From: Citrobacter europaeus
GTDB lineage: Bacteria > Pseudomonadota > Gammaproteobacteria > Enterobacterales > Enterobacteriaceae
DNA length: 64,000 bases
NCBI GenBank assembly: GCA_020099315.1
Contig: CP083650.1
Coordinates: 4,092,001-4,156,000, forward strand
Direction: 5' to 3'
In this document: positions 53,283-62,377 of the stretch, one piece after another
Layout of the letters: every line of letters begins with the position of its first letter
Numbering within the stretch: the first letter of the stretch is position 1
The notes under the pieces: generated by a model
Seen by the model: only the letters and a program-made list of their open reading frames with translations
Told to the model about the DNA's origin: nothing
Database searches by the model: none
Translations under genes and position numbers: made by a program

Positions 53283-53876
53283 ATGCAAAAAGTTGTCCTC
53301 GCGACCGGCAATGCCGGTAAAGTGCGTGAACTCGCCTCTCTTCTGAGTGATTTCGGTCTTGATGTTGTTGCCCAAACGGATCTGGGTGTTGATTCTGCAG
53401 AAGAGACCGGACTGACGTTTATTGAGAACGCCATTCTGAAGGCGCGTCATGCCGCGCAAATTACCGGCTTACCGGCCATTGCTGATGACTCAGGTTTGGC
53501 GGTAAATGCCCTTGGCGGCGCGCCAGGCATCTATTCAGCCCGCTACTCCGGCGAAGATGCGACCGATCGGCAGAACCTGGAAAAACTGCTTCACACCCTG
53601 CAGGATGTTCCTGATGACAAGCGTCAGGCACAATTCCATTGCGTGCTGGTGTATATGCGCCATGCAGACGATCCTACTCCTTTAGTTTGTCACGGAAGCT
53701 GGCCGGGCGTGATTACCCGCGAACCTGCCGGAAACGGTGGCTTTGGCTACGACCCCATCTTCTTTGTACCGTCTGAAGGGAAAACCGCCGCCGAGCTGAC
53801 CCGTGAAGAAAAAAGTGCGATTTCTCACCGTGGACAGGCGCTGAAGCTGCTGCTGGATGCCCTGCGTAATGGTTAA
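53283..53876 (+). CDS. rdgB: dITP/XTP pyrophosphatase
   Basis: RdgB removes dITP, ITP and XTP, preventing their use in DNA and RNA. The product is 197 residues. The Ham1-family N-terminal substrate motif ATGNAGKVREL (about 7-17) and the metal-binding stretch IADDSGLAVNALGGAPG (about 66-82) are intact, as is GFGYDPIFFVP (about 153-163). Its end overlaps the hemW start by 8 bp. Confidence 0.97.
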   Translation: MQKVVLATGNAGKVRELASLLSDFGLDVVAQTDLGVDSAEETGLTFIENAILKARHAAQITGLPAIADDSGLAVNALGGAPGIYSARYSGEDATDRQNLEKLLHTLQDVPDDKRQAQFHCVLVYMRHADDPTPLVCHGSWPGVITREPAGNGGFGYDPIFFVPSEGKTAAELTREEKSAISHRGQALKLLLDALRNG

Positions 53877-55005
53877 GCTTCCGCCGCTAAGTCTTTATAT
53901 TCACATCCCGTGGTGCGTGCAGAAATGCCCGTACTGCGACTTCAACTCGCATGCGCTAAAAGGCGAAGTCCCTCATGACGACTATGTGCAGCATCTGCTG
54001 AGCGATCTGGATACTGAGGTGGCTCACGCCCAGGGACGTGAAGTAAAGACGATTTTTATCGGGGGTGGTACGCCGAGCCTGCTTTCTGGCCCGGCAATGC
54101 AAACGCTGCTCGACGGCGTACGCGCACGGCTGAATCTGGCCGCAGATGCAGAAATCACGATGGAGGCGAATCCCGGGACGGTGGAAGCCGATCGCTTTGT
54201 TGATTATCAACGCGCTGGTGTCAACCGCATCTCGATTGGCGTACAGAGCTTTAGCTCCGCCAAACTCGAGCGTCTGGGACGTATTCACGGGCCGGAAGAA
54301 GCCAAACGAGCGGCAAACCTGGCGAGCGGTCTGGAGCTACGCAGCTTTAACCTCGACCTGATGCATGGTTTACCGGATCAGACGCTGGAAGAAGCTTTGG
54401 GCGATTTACAGCAGGCCATCGCGCTCAACCCGCCGCATCTTTCCTGGTATCAGTTGACCATCGAACCCAACACGCTGTTCGGTTCCCGACCGCCGGTGTT
54501 ACCGGACGATGATGCGCTGTGGGATATTTTTGAGCAAGGCCACCAGTTGCTGACCGCCGCAGGGTATCAGCAGTACGAAACCTCAGCCTATGCGAAACCA
54601 GGCTATCAGTGTCAGCACAACCTTAATTACTGGCGTTTTGGCGACTATCTCGGTATTGGCTGCGGCGCGCATGGCAAAATCACGTTCCCGGACGGACGCA
54701 TCCTGCGCACCACCAAAACGCGGCACCCACGCGGATACATGCAAGGGCGTTACCTGGAAAGCCAGCGTGATGTTGCCGAAGCCGACAAGCCGTTCGAGTT
54801 CTTTATGAACCGTTTCCGGTTACTGGAAGCCGCGCCGCGTGCAGAGTTCACGCAATATACCGGGCTTACCGAAGACGTTATTCGCCGGCAGATCGATGAG
54901 GCTATCGCCCAGGGCTACCTGATTGAATGCGATGAGTACTGGCAGATCACCCAACACGGTAAGTTGTTTTTGAATTCGCTGCTGGAGCTGTTTCTGGCGG
55001 AGTAA
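53869..55005 (+). CDS. hemW: Heme chaperone HemW, radical-SAM family
   Basis: HemW is a radical-SAM protein related to HemN that binds heme and appears to deliver it rather than oxidise coproporphyrinogen. The product is 378 residues from the ATG at 53869 (MVKLPPLSLYIHIPWC). The iron-sulfur motif is CVQKCPYC (Cys16, Cys20, Cys23), followed by a Gly-rich SAM motif GGGTPSLLS. The HemW C-terminal domain is present. It is the last gene of the yggS run. Confidence 0.96.
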   Translation: MVKLPPLSLYIHIPWCVQKCPYCDFNSHALKGEVPHDDYVQHLLSDLDTEVAHAQGREVKTIFIGGGTPSLLSGPAMQTLLDGVRARLNLAADAEITMEANPGTVEADRFVDYQRAGVNRISIGVQSFSSAKLERLGRIHGPEEAKRAANLASGLELRSFNLDLMHGLPDQTLEEALGDLQQAIALNPPHLSWYQLTIEPNTLFGSRPPVLPDDDALWDIFEQGHQLLTAAGYQQYETSAYAKPGYQCQHNLNYWRFGDYLGIGCGAHGKITFPDGRILRTTKTRHPRGYMQGRYLESQRDVAEADKPFEFFMNRFRLLEAAPRAEFTQYTGLTEDVIRRQIDEAIAQGYLIECDEYWQITQHGKLFLNSLLELFLAE

Positions 55006-55017
55006 TACGGTAACGAT

Positions 55018-55087
55018 GTAGGCCGGATAAGGCCTTGAGCCGCCATCCGACAAATTGCCTGATGGCGCTGCGCTTATCAGACCTACA
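55018..55087. repeat. BIME (two REP units) between hemW and ansB
   Basis: GTAGGCCGGATAAGGCC with GCCATCCGAC, then TGCCTGATGGCGCTGCG with CTTATCAGACCTAC. It fills the gap between converging hemW and ansB. Confidence 0.85.
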
Positions 55088-55121
55088 GGGTTAGGGCGAT
55101 AAGCGCAGCCACCTTCATCGA

Positions 55122-56168
55122 TTAATACTGATTAAACATTTCCTGGATCTGCTTAGGATCCTTGGTTTGGGTCAGCGCAAGCTGCAGCAGAACACGCGCT
55201 TTTTGCGGGTTCAGAGAGCCTGAAGCCACAAACCCGTATTTCGCATCATCAATTTCAGCATCCTGCGTGGTGGAGCCGGTTGGTACACGGGATGAACGCA
55301 CCACAACGGTACCTTTGTGCGCGGCAGTTGCCAGCGTATCGAAAATGGTTTTATACAGGTTACCGTTACCTACACCCGCACTGACGATCCCAGCGTAACC
55401 CGCGTCCACCAGCGCTTTTGCCGGCAGATCGGATGCGTTAGCGTAGTTGTAAACAATCCCAACTTTCGGCAGTTCGGTCAGCTTAGACACATCGAACGGC
55501 GTAGACGTGGTGTGCTTACGCGCAGGCGTACGCTGGTAGTCAATCTTACCGTTATGGATGTAGCCCAGCGGGCCATAGTTAACGGATTTGAAGGTGGCGA
55601 CATCGGTAGTGTTGGTTTTGGTCACGTCGCGGCCATCCATAACGGTGTCGTTCATCACCACCAGCACACCGCGGTTGGCAGAGGCTTTGTCTGCTGCGGT
55701 AACCACTGCGTTATACAGATTGAACGGGCCATCAGCGCTCATACCTGTAGACGGACGCATTGCGCCGACCAGCACCACCGGCTTGTTGCACTTGACGGTC
55801 AGGTCGAGGAAATAGGCGGTTTCTTCCATGGTATCCGTACCATGAGTTACCACGAAGCCGTCGGTTTTATCACACTCGGTATTAATCTTTTTCGCCAGTG
55901 TTAACCAGACTTCGTCATTCATATCCTGGGAGCCGATGTTCACCACCTGCTCGCCTTTCACAACGGCGATATCTTTCAACTGAGGTACGGCATCAACCAG
56001 ATTTTCTACGCCGACCTTGCCTGCCGTGTAGTTAGATTTTGTCGCGGAATCACCGCCGCCGGCAATCGTTCCGCCAGTAGCTAAAATGGTGATGTTTGGC
56101 AATGCCAGCGCCGCGCCGCTGAAACCCATAACCAGTGCGGCAAGTGCCGTTCTCTTGAAAAACTCCAT
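55122..56168 (-). CDS. ansB: Periplasmic L-asparaginase II
   Basis: AnsB hydrolyses asparagine to aspartate and ammonia in the periplasm and is induced under anaerobiosis in E. coli. The product is 348 residues with a 22-residue signal peptide ending AALA before LPNITI. The catalytic threonines are in ATGGTIAGGG (near mature residue 12) and VVTHGTDTMEETAYFL (near 90). E. coli has yggM between hemW and ansB; it is absent here. Confidence 0.97.
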   Translation of the reverse strand: MEFFKRTALAALVMGFSGAALALPNITILATGGTIAGGGDSATKSNYTAGKVGVENLVDAVPQLKDIAVVKGEQVVNIGSQDMNDEVWLTLAKKINTECDKTDGFVVTHGTDTMEETAYFLDLTVKCNKPVVLVGAMRPSTGMSADGPFNLYNAVVTAADKASANRGVLVVMNDTVMDGRDVTKTNTTDVATFKSVNYGPLGYIHNGKIDYQRTPARKHTTSTPFDVSKLTELPKVGIVYNYANASDLPAKALVDAGYAGIVSAGVGNGNLYKTIFDTLATAAHKGTVVVRSSRVPTGSTTQDAEIDDAKYGFVASGSLNPQKARVLLQLALTQTKDPKQIQEMFNQY

Positions 56169-56310
56169 GTTATTTCTCCAGTTACTTGAATTTGCAGCAT
56201 TATGTCTATCTTACAGATGAATAATGTGACGCCATCCAATTAACCAGATTTATATCTCCATCAAATTGTCATTCTTAGAGATGGATATCAAAAAAACAGA
56301 AAAGTACAAA

Positions 56311-56341
56311 ATAAAACGGCACAGAATGTTTCTGTGCCGTT
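56311..56341 (-). terminator. yggN terminator
   Basis: Perfect 11-bp stem AACGGCACAGA/TCTGTGCCGTT with loop ATGTT, 16 bp past the yggN stop; on the yggN strand it is followed by TTTAT. Confidence 0.85.
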
Positions 56342-56356
56342 AAAAAGAGGTGAAGA

Positions 56357-57076
56357 TTATTTCAGAGCGCTAACCAGCGTTTTACGATCGTTTTCCAGCG
56401 TCACGACGCGGGCGCAAACATCTTTACCAAACTGCTGGAAGTCTTGTTCCTGATTCTTCCATTCGTTCTGAATTGAGGTCTGCAAACCGCCGAGGCTTCC
56501 GAGTACGCCCTGCAGCGGATTACCACCGCCTTTGAGCACGGCTTTCGCCCCCATCTCGTTGATGCTGTCCTGTAAAATACCGCCCATCGCCTGATTCACC
56601 AACTGTTGTCCGTCCGCGCGAACCTGATCAATCGCCTTATAATGGAAGGTCAGGCCGTCAGTACGATGCTCAATGATGCGGTTCATCTGCGCTTTCAACT
56701 GCGCATCCAGCTTGGTTAAGCGGCCACGCATGTTGCTGCTTTCGCCGACCTCTTTGGCGATGATTTTGTCCAGCGCCACGCGACCTTTCTCCACGCGCGC
56801 TCTGGCACCTTCATCAATCCATGGCAGGCTACTACGCAACGCCGCCTGATAATCTTTGGCCTGCTCACGCTGTGCGGCGTTCAGGTTGTACTGTTTACCG
56901 TTAAAGGTAACATCACCGGACTGGGTAATAACCAGGTCGCCGTTCTCCCCCTTCACCTGCACAGTTTGTGGGCTCAAAATCACATCGTCACGCGGGGTGA
57001 CGCTGCACTGATAATCGGCATGTGCGGCCATCGCCGTGAACGTTAGGACTGCCGCCAGCAGCGTTTTGCGCATCAT
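56357..57076 (-). CDS. yggN: DUF2884 periplasmic protein YggN
   Basis: YggN is a secreted protein of 239 residues with unknown function. The signal peptide ends MAAHA before DYQCSV (about residue 20). The mature chain is mostly helical and rich in Gln/Lys, with two cysteines (about 24 and 225). It lies 49 bp after yggL and ends at a clear terminator. Assignment is by close likeness to E. coli YggN. Confidence 0.92.
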   Translation of the reverse strand: MMRKTLLAAVLTFTAMAAHADYQCSVTPRDDVILSPQTVQVKGENGDLVITQSGDVTFNGKQYNLNAAQREQAKDYQAALRSSLPWIDEGARARVEKGRVALDKIIAKEVGESSNMRGRLTKLDAQLKAQMNRIIEHRTDGLTFHYKAIDQVRADGQQLVNQAMGGILQDSINEMGAKAVLKGGGNPLQGVLGSLGGLQTSIQNEWKNQEQDFQQFGKDVCARVVTLENDRKTLVSALK

Positions 57077-57125
57077 ATCTTTCCCTCAATACAAATCGGG
57101 CCGGCATTTGCCGACCCTGTGCTAC

Positions 57126-57452
57126 TTAGTCCCACCAAATATCGAAAAGTTCGCTGGTACGCACTTCTTCAAGTTTGTGTTCTTCCAGCCACTTACGCAC
57201 GATAGCCTGATGTTCTTCGGTGCATTTGCCGATTTCCTGCAGACAGATCAGACCTTCCCAGGCCAGATAGCCGCTGCCGTCAAAGGCCAGTTTGTTCGGT
57301 TCGATAACTTCATTGATAAAGTCATCAACGATTTGATCGACCTGCTCTCCGGATGTACCTTCCGGAAAACGCCATGCAACCGAAAATCCTATTTCCTGGA
57401 ATTCGTCGATGTGCATCTTTTTACGCAGACGACGGCTACGGTTCTTTGCCAT
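57126..57452 (-). CDS. yggL: DUF469 (YggL) 50S-associated protein
   Basis: YggL is a 108-residue protein of the DUF469 family that associates with the large ribosomal subunit in E. coli. The ATG at 57452 (MAKNRSRRLRKKMH) gives the E. coli length; the N terminus is strongly basic, consistent with RNA contact, while the rest is acidic. It shares one base with the trmB stop, so it is coupled to this tRNA methyltransferase. Confidence 0.94.
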   Translation of the reverse strand: MAKNRSRRLRKKMHIDEFQEIGFSVAWRFPEGTSGEQVDQIVDDFINEVIEPNKLAFDGSGYLAWEGLICLQEIGKCTEEHQAIVRKWLEEHKLEEVRTSELFDIWWD

Positions 57453-58171
57453 TATTTCACCCTCTCGAACATTAAGTCCCATACGCCGTGGCCAAGACGA
57501 TGACCACGTTGTTCAAATTTGGTTACCGGGCGCGATTGTGGGCGCGGTACATAATCGTTACTCTCTGACTGGTTTTTATACCCGTCAATTGAGGACATTA
57601 CTTCCAGCATGTGCTCCGCGTAGGCTTCCCAGTCGGTTGCCATGTGGAACACGCCGCCCAGCTTCAGCTTGCTTAAGATATGCTCAGCAAACGGTACCTG
57701 AACGATACGGCGTTTATTATGACGTGCTTTATGCCACGGGTCAGGGAAAAACAGCTGAACCATAGATAAAGAATTGTCAGGAATCATTTTATGCAGGACT
57801 TCAACGGCATCATGGCACATGACGCGCAGATTCTCGACGCCCTCTTCATGGGCTGAAGCCAGACACGCGCCAACACCCGGCGAGTGAACCTCAATGCCGA
57901 GGAAATTTTGTTCCGGGCACGCTTTCGCCATCGCCACCAGCGAAGCCCCCATACCAAAACCGATTTCCAGCGTGACTGGCGCGTCGCGACCAAACAATAC
58001 TGCGAAATCCACAGGCTCTTCGCTGAACTCAACGCCCATCACCGGCCAGTAGTTTTCCAGCGCGTGTTCCTGCCCTTTCGTCAGTCGCCCCTGGCGACGA
58101 ACAAAACTACGAATCCGGCGCAGCGGGCGGCCGTTTTCATCAAATTCCGGTGAAATGACGTCGTTCTTCAT
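57452..58171 (-). CDS. trmB: tRNA (guanine-N7-)-methyltransferase
   Basis: TrmB makes m7G46 in the variable loop of tRNA. The product is 239 residues. The S-adenosylmethionine motif LEIGFGMGASLV (about 69-80) and the family motif QLFFPDPWHKARHNKRRI (about 138-155) are intact. It starts 160 bp from the divergent mutY start, and is followed by yggL and yggN on the same strand. Confidence 0.97.
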   Translation of the reverse strand: MKNDVISPEFDENGRPLRRIRSFVRRQGRLTKGQEHALENYWPVMGVEFSEEPVDFAVLFGRDAPVTLEIGFGMGASLVAMAKACPEQNFLGIEVHSPGVGACLASAHEEGVENLRVMCHDAVEVLHKMIPDNSLSMVQLFFPDPWHKARHNKRRIVQVPFAEHILSKLKLGGVFHMATDWEAYAEHMLEVMSSIDGYKNQSESNDYVPRPQSRPVTKFEQRGHRLGHGVWDLMFERVK

Positions 58172-58331
58172 AAAAGTTTAGTCTGCTGTGATTGAGTTCT
58201 GAAAACGGGCATTATCCAAAGTTAGTTGCCGGATGCAAGTAAAGGAAGAAAGTGAGCAGCGGAAAGTTCCGGTTTACACCCCGTTGCCGCTGTGCTGCAA
58301 TCTTGCCCCCGGCAATAATGAAACGGTAATC

Positions 58332-59384
58332 ATGCAAGCGTCTCAATTCTCGGCTCAGGTTTTGAGCTGGTACGACAAATACGGGCGGAAAACGCTGCCC
58401 TGGCAAATTGACAAGACGCCTTACAAAGTATGGCTCTCTGAGGTGATGCTGCAACAAACTCAGGTTGCCACCGTCATCCCCTATTTTGAGCGCTTTATGG
58501 CGCGCTTCCCAACGGTAACGGATTTAGCCCATGCGCCGCTGGATGAAGTCCTGCATTTATGGACCGGGCTGGGCTATTACGCCCGTGCGCGAAATCTGCA
58601 TAAAGCGGCGCAGCAGGTTGTGACGCTGCATGGCGGCATATTCCCGCAAACCTTTGAAGAGGTGGCCGCCCTGCCTGGCGTCGGGCGTTCAACCGCAGGC
58701 GCGATCCTTTCTCTCTCTCTGGGTCAGCATTTTCCGATTCTCGACGGTAACGTCAAACGTGTGCTGGCTCGCTGTTATGCTGTAAGCGGTTGGCCGGGTA
58801 AAAAAGAGGTTGAAAAGAAACTGTGGGAGTTGAGCGAGCGGGTTACGCCTGCCCACGGCGTTGAGCGATTTAATCAGGCGATGATGGATTTAGGCGCCAT
58901 GGTCTGTACGCGCTCAAAACCTAAATGTTCCCTGTGTCCGTTGGAAAATGGCTGTGTGGCAAGCGCCAATGCAAGCTGGGCGCAGTACCCAGGTAAAAAA
59001 CCCAAACAGACGCTACCGGAACGGACGGGCTATTTTTTACTGATGCAGCATGATGAAGAGGTGTTGCTCGCGCAGCGGCCACCCAGCGGCTTATGGGGTG
59101 GTTTATACTGTTTTCCGCAGTTTGACGATGAAGATGGGCTACGCAACTGGCTGGCGCAACGACAAATTAACGCAGATAATCTGACCCAACTTAATGCGTT
59201 TCGCCATACCTTTAGCCATTTCCACTTAGATATTGTGCCTATGTGGCTTCCCGTGTCTTCATTCAGCTCATGCATGGATGAAGGCAACGCGCTCTGGTAT
59301 AACTTAGCGCAACCGCCGTCGGTCGGACTGGCGGCCCCCGTGGAGCGTTTGTTACAGCAATTACGTGCCGGCACCCAGGTTTAA
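58332..59384 (+). CDS. mutY: A/G-specific adenine glycosylase MutY
   Basis: MutY removes adenine mispaired with 8-oxoguanine. The product is 350 residues from the ATG at 58332 (MQASQFSAQVLSWYD). Catalytic Glu37 is in WLSEVMLQQTQV, and the helix-hairpin-helix LPGVGRSTAGAI with catalytic Asp in ILDGNVKRV follows. The 4Fe-4S cysteines are in CTRSKPKCSLCPLENGC, and the C-terminal Nudix-like domain recognises 8-oxoG. A longer frame upstream is not supported. yggX follows after 27 bp. Confidence 0.97.
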   Translation: MQASQFSAQVLSWYDKYGRKTLPWQIDKTPYKVWLSEVMLQQTQVATVIPYFERFMARFPTVTDLAHAPLDEVLHLWTGLGYYARARNLHKAAQQVVTLHGGIFPQTFEEVAALPGVGRSTAGAILSLSLGQHFPILDGNVKRVLARCYAVSGWPGKKEVEKKLWELSERVTPAHGVERFNQAMMDLGAMVCTRSKPKCSLCPLENGCVASANASWAQYPGKKPKQTLPERTGYFLLMQHDEEVLLAQRPPSGLWGGLYCFPQFDDEDGLRNWLAQRQINADNLTQLNAFRHTFSHFHLDIVPMWLPVSSFSSCMDEGNALWYNLAQPPSVGLAAPVERLLQQLRAGTQV

Positions 59385-59411
59385 CGTACCGGTCGATAGA
59401 GAGGATTTTTT

Positions 59412-59681
59412 ATGAGCAGAACGATTTTTTGCACTTTCCTGCAACGCGAAGCAGAAGGACAGGATTTTCAGCTGTACCCGGGCGATCTGGGAAAACGTAT
59501 CTATAACGAAATTTCTAAAGAAGCATGGGCGCAATGGCAGCATAAGCAAACCATGCTGATTAACGAGAAAAAACTCAATATGATGAACGTCGAACACCGT
59601 AAGTTACTGGAACAGGAAATGATTAACTTCCTGTTTGAAGGTAAGGATGTGCATATTGAAGGCTATACGCCAGAGTCATAA
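59412..59681 (+). CDS. yggX: Fe(2+)-trafficking protein YggX
   Basis: YggX protects iron-sulfur clusters from oxidative damage and is SoxRS-regulated in relatives. The product is 89 residues, two shorter at the C terminus than E. coli. The N terminus MSRTIFCTFLQREAEG includes the conserved Cys7. It sits between mutY and mltC, as in other enterics, and follows an AGAGGA ribosome site. Confidence 0.96.
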   Translation: MSRTIFCTFLQREAEGQDFQLYPGDLGKRIYNEISKEAWAQWQHKQTMLINEKKLNMMNVEHRKLLEQEMINFLFEGKDVHIEGYTPES

Positions 59682-59687
59682 GAACCG

Positions 59688-59719
59688 TTGCCGGATGGCG
59701 CTGCGCTGATCCGGCCTAC
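59688..59719. repeat. REP element between yggX and mltC
   Basis: TTGCCGGATGGCGCTGCG pairs imperfectly with CTGATCCGGCCTAC. Confidence 0.85.
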
Positions 59720-59770
59720 GATTTAATCTGGTCCTTGCAAATAACAAACACAACACGCACTCCCGGAATG

Positions 59771-60853
59771 ATGAAAAAATTTCTCGCGCTTACCGTTATT
59801 GCGCCGTTGCTCATCTCCTGTTCCAGTTCGACCAAAAAAGGCGATTCCTATAACGAAGCCTGGGTCAAGGATACCAACGGTTTTGATATTCTGATGGGGC
59901 AATTTGCCCATAACATTGAGAACCTGTGGGGATTTAAGGAAGTGCTGATTGCGGGTCCGAAGGACTACGTCAAGTATACCGATCAGTACCAAACCCGCAG
60001 CCATATCAACTTTGATGACGGTACGATAACCGTCGAGACCATTGCCGGGACAGATCCCGCCGGACACCTGCGCCGGGCGATTATCAAGACGTTGCTGATG
60101 GGCGATGATCCGGGTTCTATCGACCTCTATTCCGATGTCGATGACATTAAGATTTCCAAAGAGCCGTTCCTGTACGGACAGGTGGTTGATAATACCGGCC
60201 AGCCCATTCGTTGGGAGGGACGAGCTACCAACTTTGCCAACTATCTGCTGCAAACGCGACTTAAAAGCCGCAGCAATGGCCTGCGTATCATCTATAGCGT
60301 AACGATCAATCTGGTGCCGAACCACCTTGATAAGCGCGCGCATAAGTACGTCGGCATGGTGCGCCAGGCTTCTCGTAAGTATGGCGTCGACGAGTCGCTG
60401 ATTCTGGCCATCATGCAAACCGAATCCTCGTTTAACCCCTATGCGGTCAGCCATGCCGATGCGCTGGGGCTGATGCAGGTGGTACAGCACAGCGCCGGGA
60501 AAGATGTGTTCCGCTCGCAAGGTCGCTCAGGCACGCCAAGCCGTAGTTTCCTGTTTGACCCAGCCAGCAACATTGATACCGGTACCGCCTATCTGGCAAT
60601 GCTCAACAATGTCTATTTGGGCGGCATCGATAATCCAACCTCGCGTCGCTATGCGGTGATCACCGCGTATAACGGCGGCGCGGGCAGCGTGCTGCGCGTA
60701 TTCTCGAACGATAAAATTCAGGCCGCGAATATTATTAACAGCATGTCCCCGGGAGACGTTTATCAAACGCTGACCACCCGACACCCTTCTGCTGAATCAC
60801 GTCGATACCTTTACAAGGTCAATTCCGCACAAAAATCATATCGACGCCACTAA
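59771..60853 (+). CDS. mltC: Membrane-bound lytic murein transglycosylase C
   Basis: MltC is an outer-membrane lipoprotein that cleaves peptidoglycan with formation of 1,6-anhydromuramic ends. The product is 360 residues from the second of two ATG codons (59771). The lipobox LLISC places the lipidated Cys at residue 17. The C-terminal SLT domain has catalytic Glu218 in MQTESSFNPYAVS and the motif GLMQVV, followed by AYNGGAGSV. The N-terminal half is the MltC-specific domain. Confidence 0.96.
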   Translation: MKKFLALTVIAPLLISCSSSTKKGDSYNEAWVKDTNGFDILMGQFAHNIENLWGFKEVLIAGPKDYVKYTDQYQTRSHINFDDGTITVETIAGTDPAGHLRRAIIKTLLMGDDPGSIDLYSDVDDIKISKEPFLYGQVVDNTGQPIRWEGRATNFANYLLQTRLKSRSNGLRIIYSVTINLVPNHLDKRAHKYVGMVRQASRKYGVDESLILAIMQTESSFNPYAVSHADALGLMQVVQHSAGKDVFRSQGRSGTPSRSFLFDPASNIDTGTAYLAMLNNVYLGGIDNPTSRRYAVITAYNGGAGSVLRVFSNDKIQAANIINSMSPGDVYQTLTTRHPSAESRRYLYKVNSAQKSYRRH

Positions 60854-61063
60854 TGTATCCCTCTTCTGCCCCCTGAAACGGGGGCCAGAAGAGCCAAAAA
60901 CGTTAACCCCATCACTCTTTTGCTTTGCAATCAGAAATTGTTTGCAAATATTTGTCACAGGTAACAAAAAAAGAGTGCCTCTCGTTGATAGAATCACATC
61001 ATATAGCCACGGCAAATGTGCCTTTTAAAACATTCATCCGCATTACGGTGTGAGGAAATTAAC
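60854..61063 (+). promoter_or_regulatory. nupG upstream regulatory region
   Basis: The 210-bp region contains a likely mltC terminator (GCCCCCTGAAACGGGGGC type hairpin near 60870-60890) and an AT-rich stretch with TTTGCAAATATTTGTCACA (60941-60959). In E. coli nupG is controlled by CRP, CytR and DeoR; the latter sequence is a candidate CRP/CytR target. No operator is certain. Confidence 0.45.
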
Positions 61064-62320
61064 ATGAATCTTAAGCTGCAGCTGAAAGTTCTCTCGTTTC
61101 TGCAGTTCTGCTTATGGGGTAGTTGGCTCACTACCCTCGGCTCCTATATGTTTGTCACCCTTAAATTCGATGGTGCATCCATTGGCGCAGTATATAGCTC
61201 GCTGGGGATCGCCGCCGTGTTTATGCCTACACTGTTAGGGATCGTGGCTGACAAATGGATCAGTGCGAAATGGGTTTATACTATTTGCCACCTGGTCGGC
61301 GCTGCAACGCTGTTCGCCGCAGCCGAGGTCACCACGCCAGGCGCCATGTTCTTTGTGATCTTGCTTAACTCCCTGGCCTATATGCCAACGTTGGGGTTAA
61401 TCAACACTATCTCTTACTACCGCCTGCAGTCAGCCGGGATGGATATCGTTACGGACTTCCCGCCAATCCGTATCTGGGGCACCATCGGTTTTATTATGGC
61501 AATGTGGGCCGTAAGCTTCTCCGGCTTTGAACTGAGCCATATGCAGCTGTATATCGGTGCGACGCTGTCCGTGGTACTGGCGCTGTTCACCCTGACGCTG
61601 CCGCATATTCCGGTCGCTAACCAGCAGAAAAACCAGAGCTGGACGTCTATGCTCGGCCTGGATGCCTTCGCGCTGTTTAAAAACAAGCGTATGGCGATTT
61701 TCTTTATCTTCTCGATGATGCTGGGCGCAGAGCTGCAAATTACCAATATGTTCGGTAATACCTTCCTGCACAGCTTCGATAACAACCCGCTGTTCTCCGG
61801 CAGCTTCATCGTTGAACACGCATCGGTGATGATGTCGATTTCGCAGATTTCCGAGACCCTGTTTATCCTGACCATCCCGTTCTTCTTAAGCCGTTACGGC
61901 ATTAAGAACGTGATGCTTATCAGTATTGTGGCGTGGATGCTGCGCTTCGGCCTGTTTGCCTACGGCGATCCGACACCGTTCGGTACCGTGCTGCTGGTGC
62001 TGTCGATGATTGTTTACGGCTGCGCCTTCGACTTCTTCAACATCTCTGGCTCTGTATTCGTAGAGAAAGAAGTTCGCCCTGAAATCCGCGCCAGCGCACA
62101 GGGTATGTTCCTGATGATGACCAACGGCTTCGGTTGTATTCTGGGCGGTCTGGTGAGCGGTAAAGTCGTTGAATACTATACGCTGAACGGTATTACCGAC
62201 TGGCAGACCGTGTGGCTAATCTTCGCAGGTTACTCGCTGGTTCTGGCTTTTGCCTTCGTTGCGCTGTTTAAATACAAACACGTACGCGTTCCGGCTGGCA
62301 CCCAGACTATCGCGCACTAA
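61064..62320 (+). CDS. nupG: Nucleoside-proton symporter NupG
   Basis: NupG is an inner-membrane nucleoside importer of the NHS family in the major facilitator superfamily. The product is 418 residues from the ATG at 61064 (MNLKLQLKVLSFLQF), preceded by GAGGAA. Twelve hydrophobic helices are visible, and the family segment LWGSWLTTLGSYMF (helix 1) and DFPPIRIWGTIGF (about 129-141) are present. It is monocistronic and ends at a strong terminator. Confidence 0.97.
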   Translation: MNLKLQLKVLSFLQFCLWGSWLTTLGSYMFVTLKFDGASIGAVYSSLGIAAVFMPTLLGIVADKWISAKWVYTICHLVGAATLFAAAEVTTPGAMFFVILLNSLAYMPTLGLINTISYYRLQSAGMDIVTDFPPIRIWGTIGFIMAMWAVSFSGFELSHMQLYIGATLSVVLALFTLTLPHIPVANQQKNQSWTSMLGLDAFALFKNKRMAIFFIFSMMLGAELQITNMFGNTFLHSFDNNPLFSGSFIVEHASVMMSISQISETLFILTIPFFLSRYGIKNVMLISIVAWMLRFGLFAYGDPTPFGTVLLVLSMIVYGCAFDFFNISGSVFVEKEVRPEIRASAQGMFLMMTNGFGCILGGLVSGKVVEYYTLNGITDWQTVWLIFAGYSLVLAFAFVALFKYKHVRVPAGTQTIAH

Positions 62321-62333
62321 TCTTTATTGATGA

Positions 62334-62364
62334 AAGAAGGTCACCAGATGGTGACCTTCTTTTT
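62334..62364 (+). terminator. nupG terminator, possibly shared with speC
   Basis: Ten-bp stem GAAGGTCACC/GGTGACCTTC, loop AGAT, followed by TTTTTT on the plus strand; converging speC ends 14 bp beyond. Confidence 0.9.
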
Positions 62365-62377
62365 GTCCAGATGGCGC

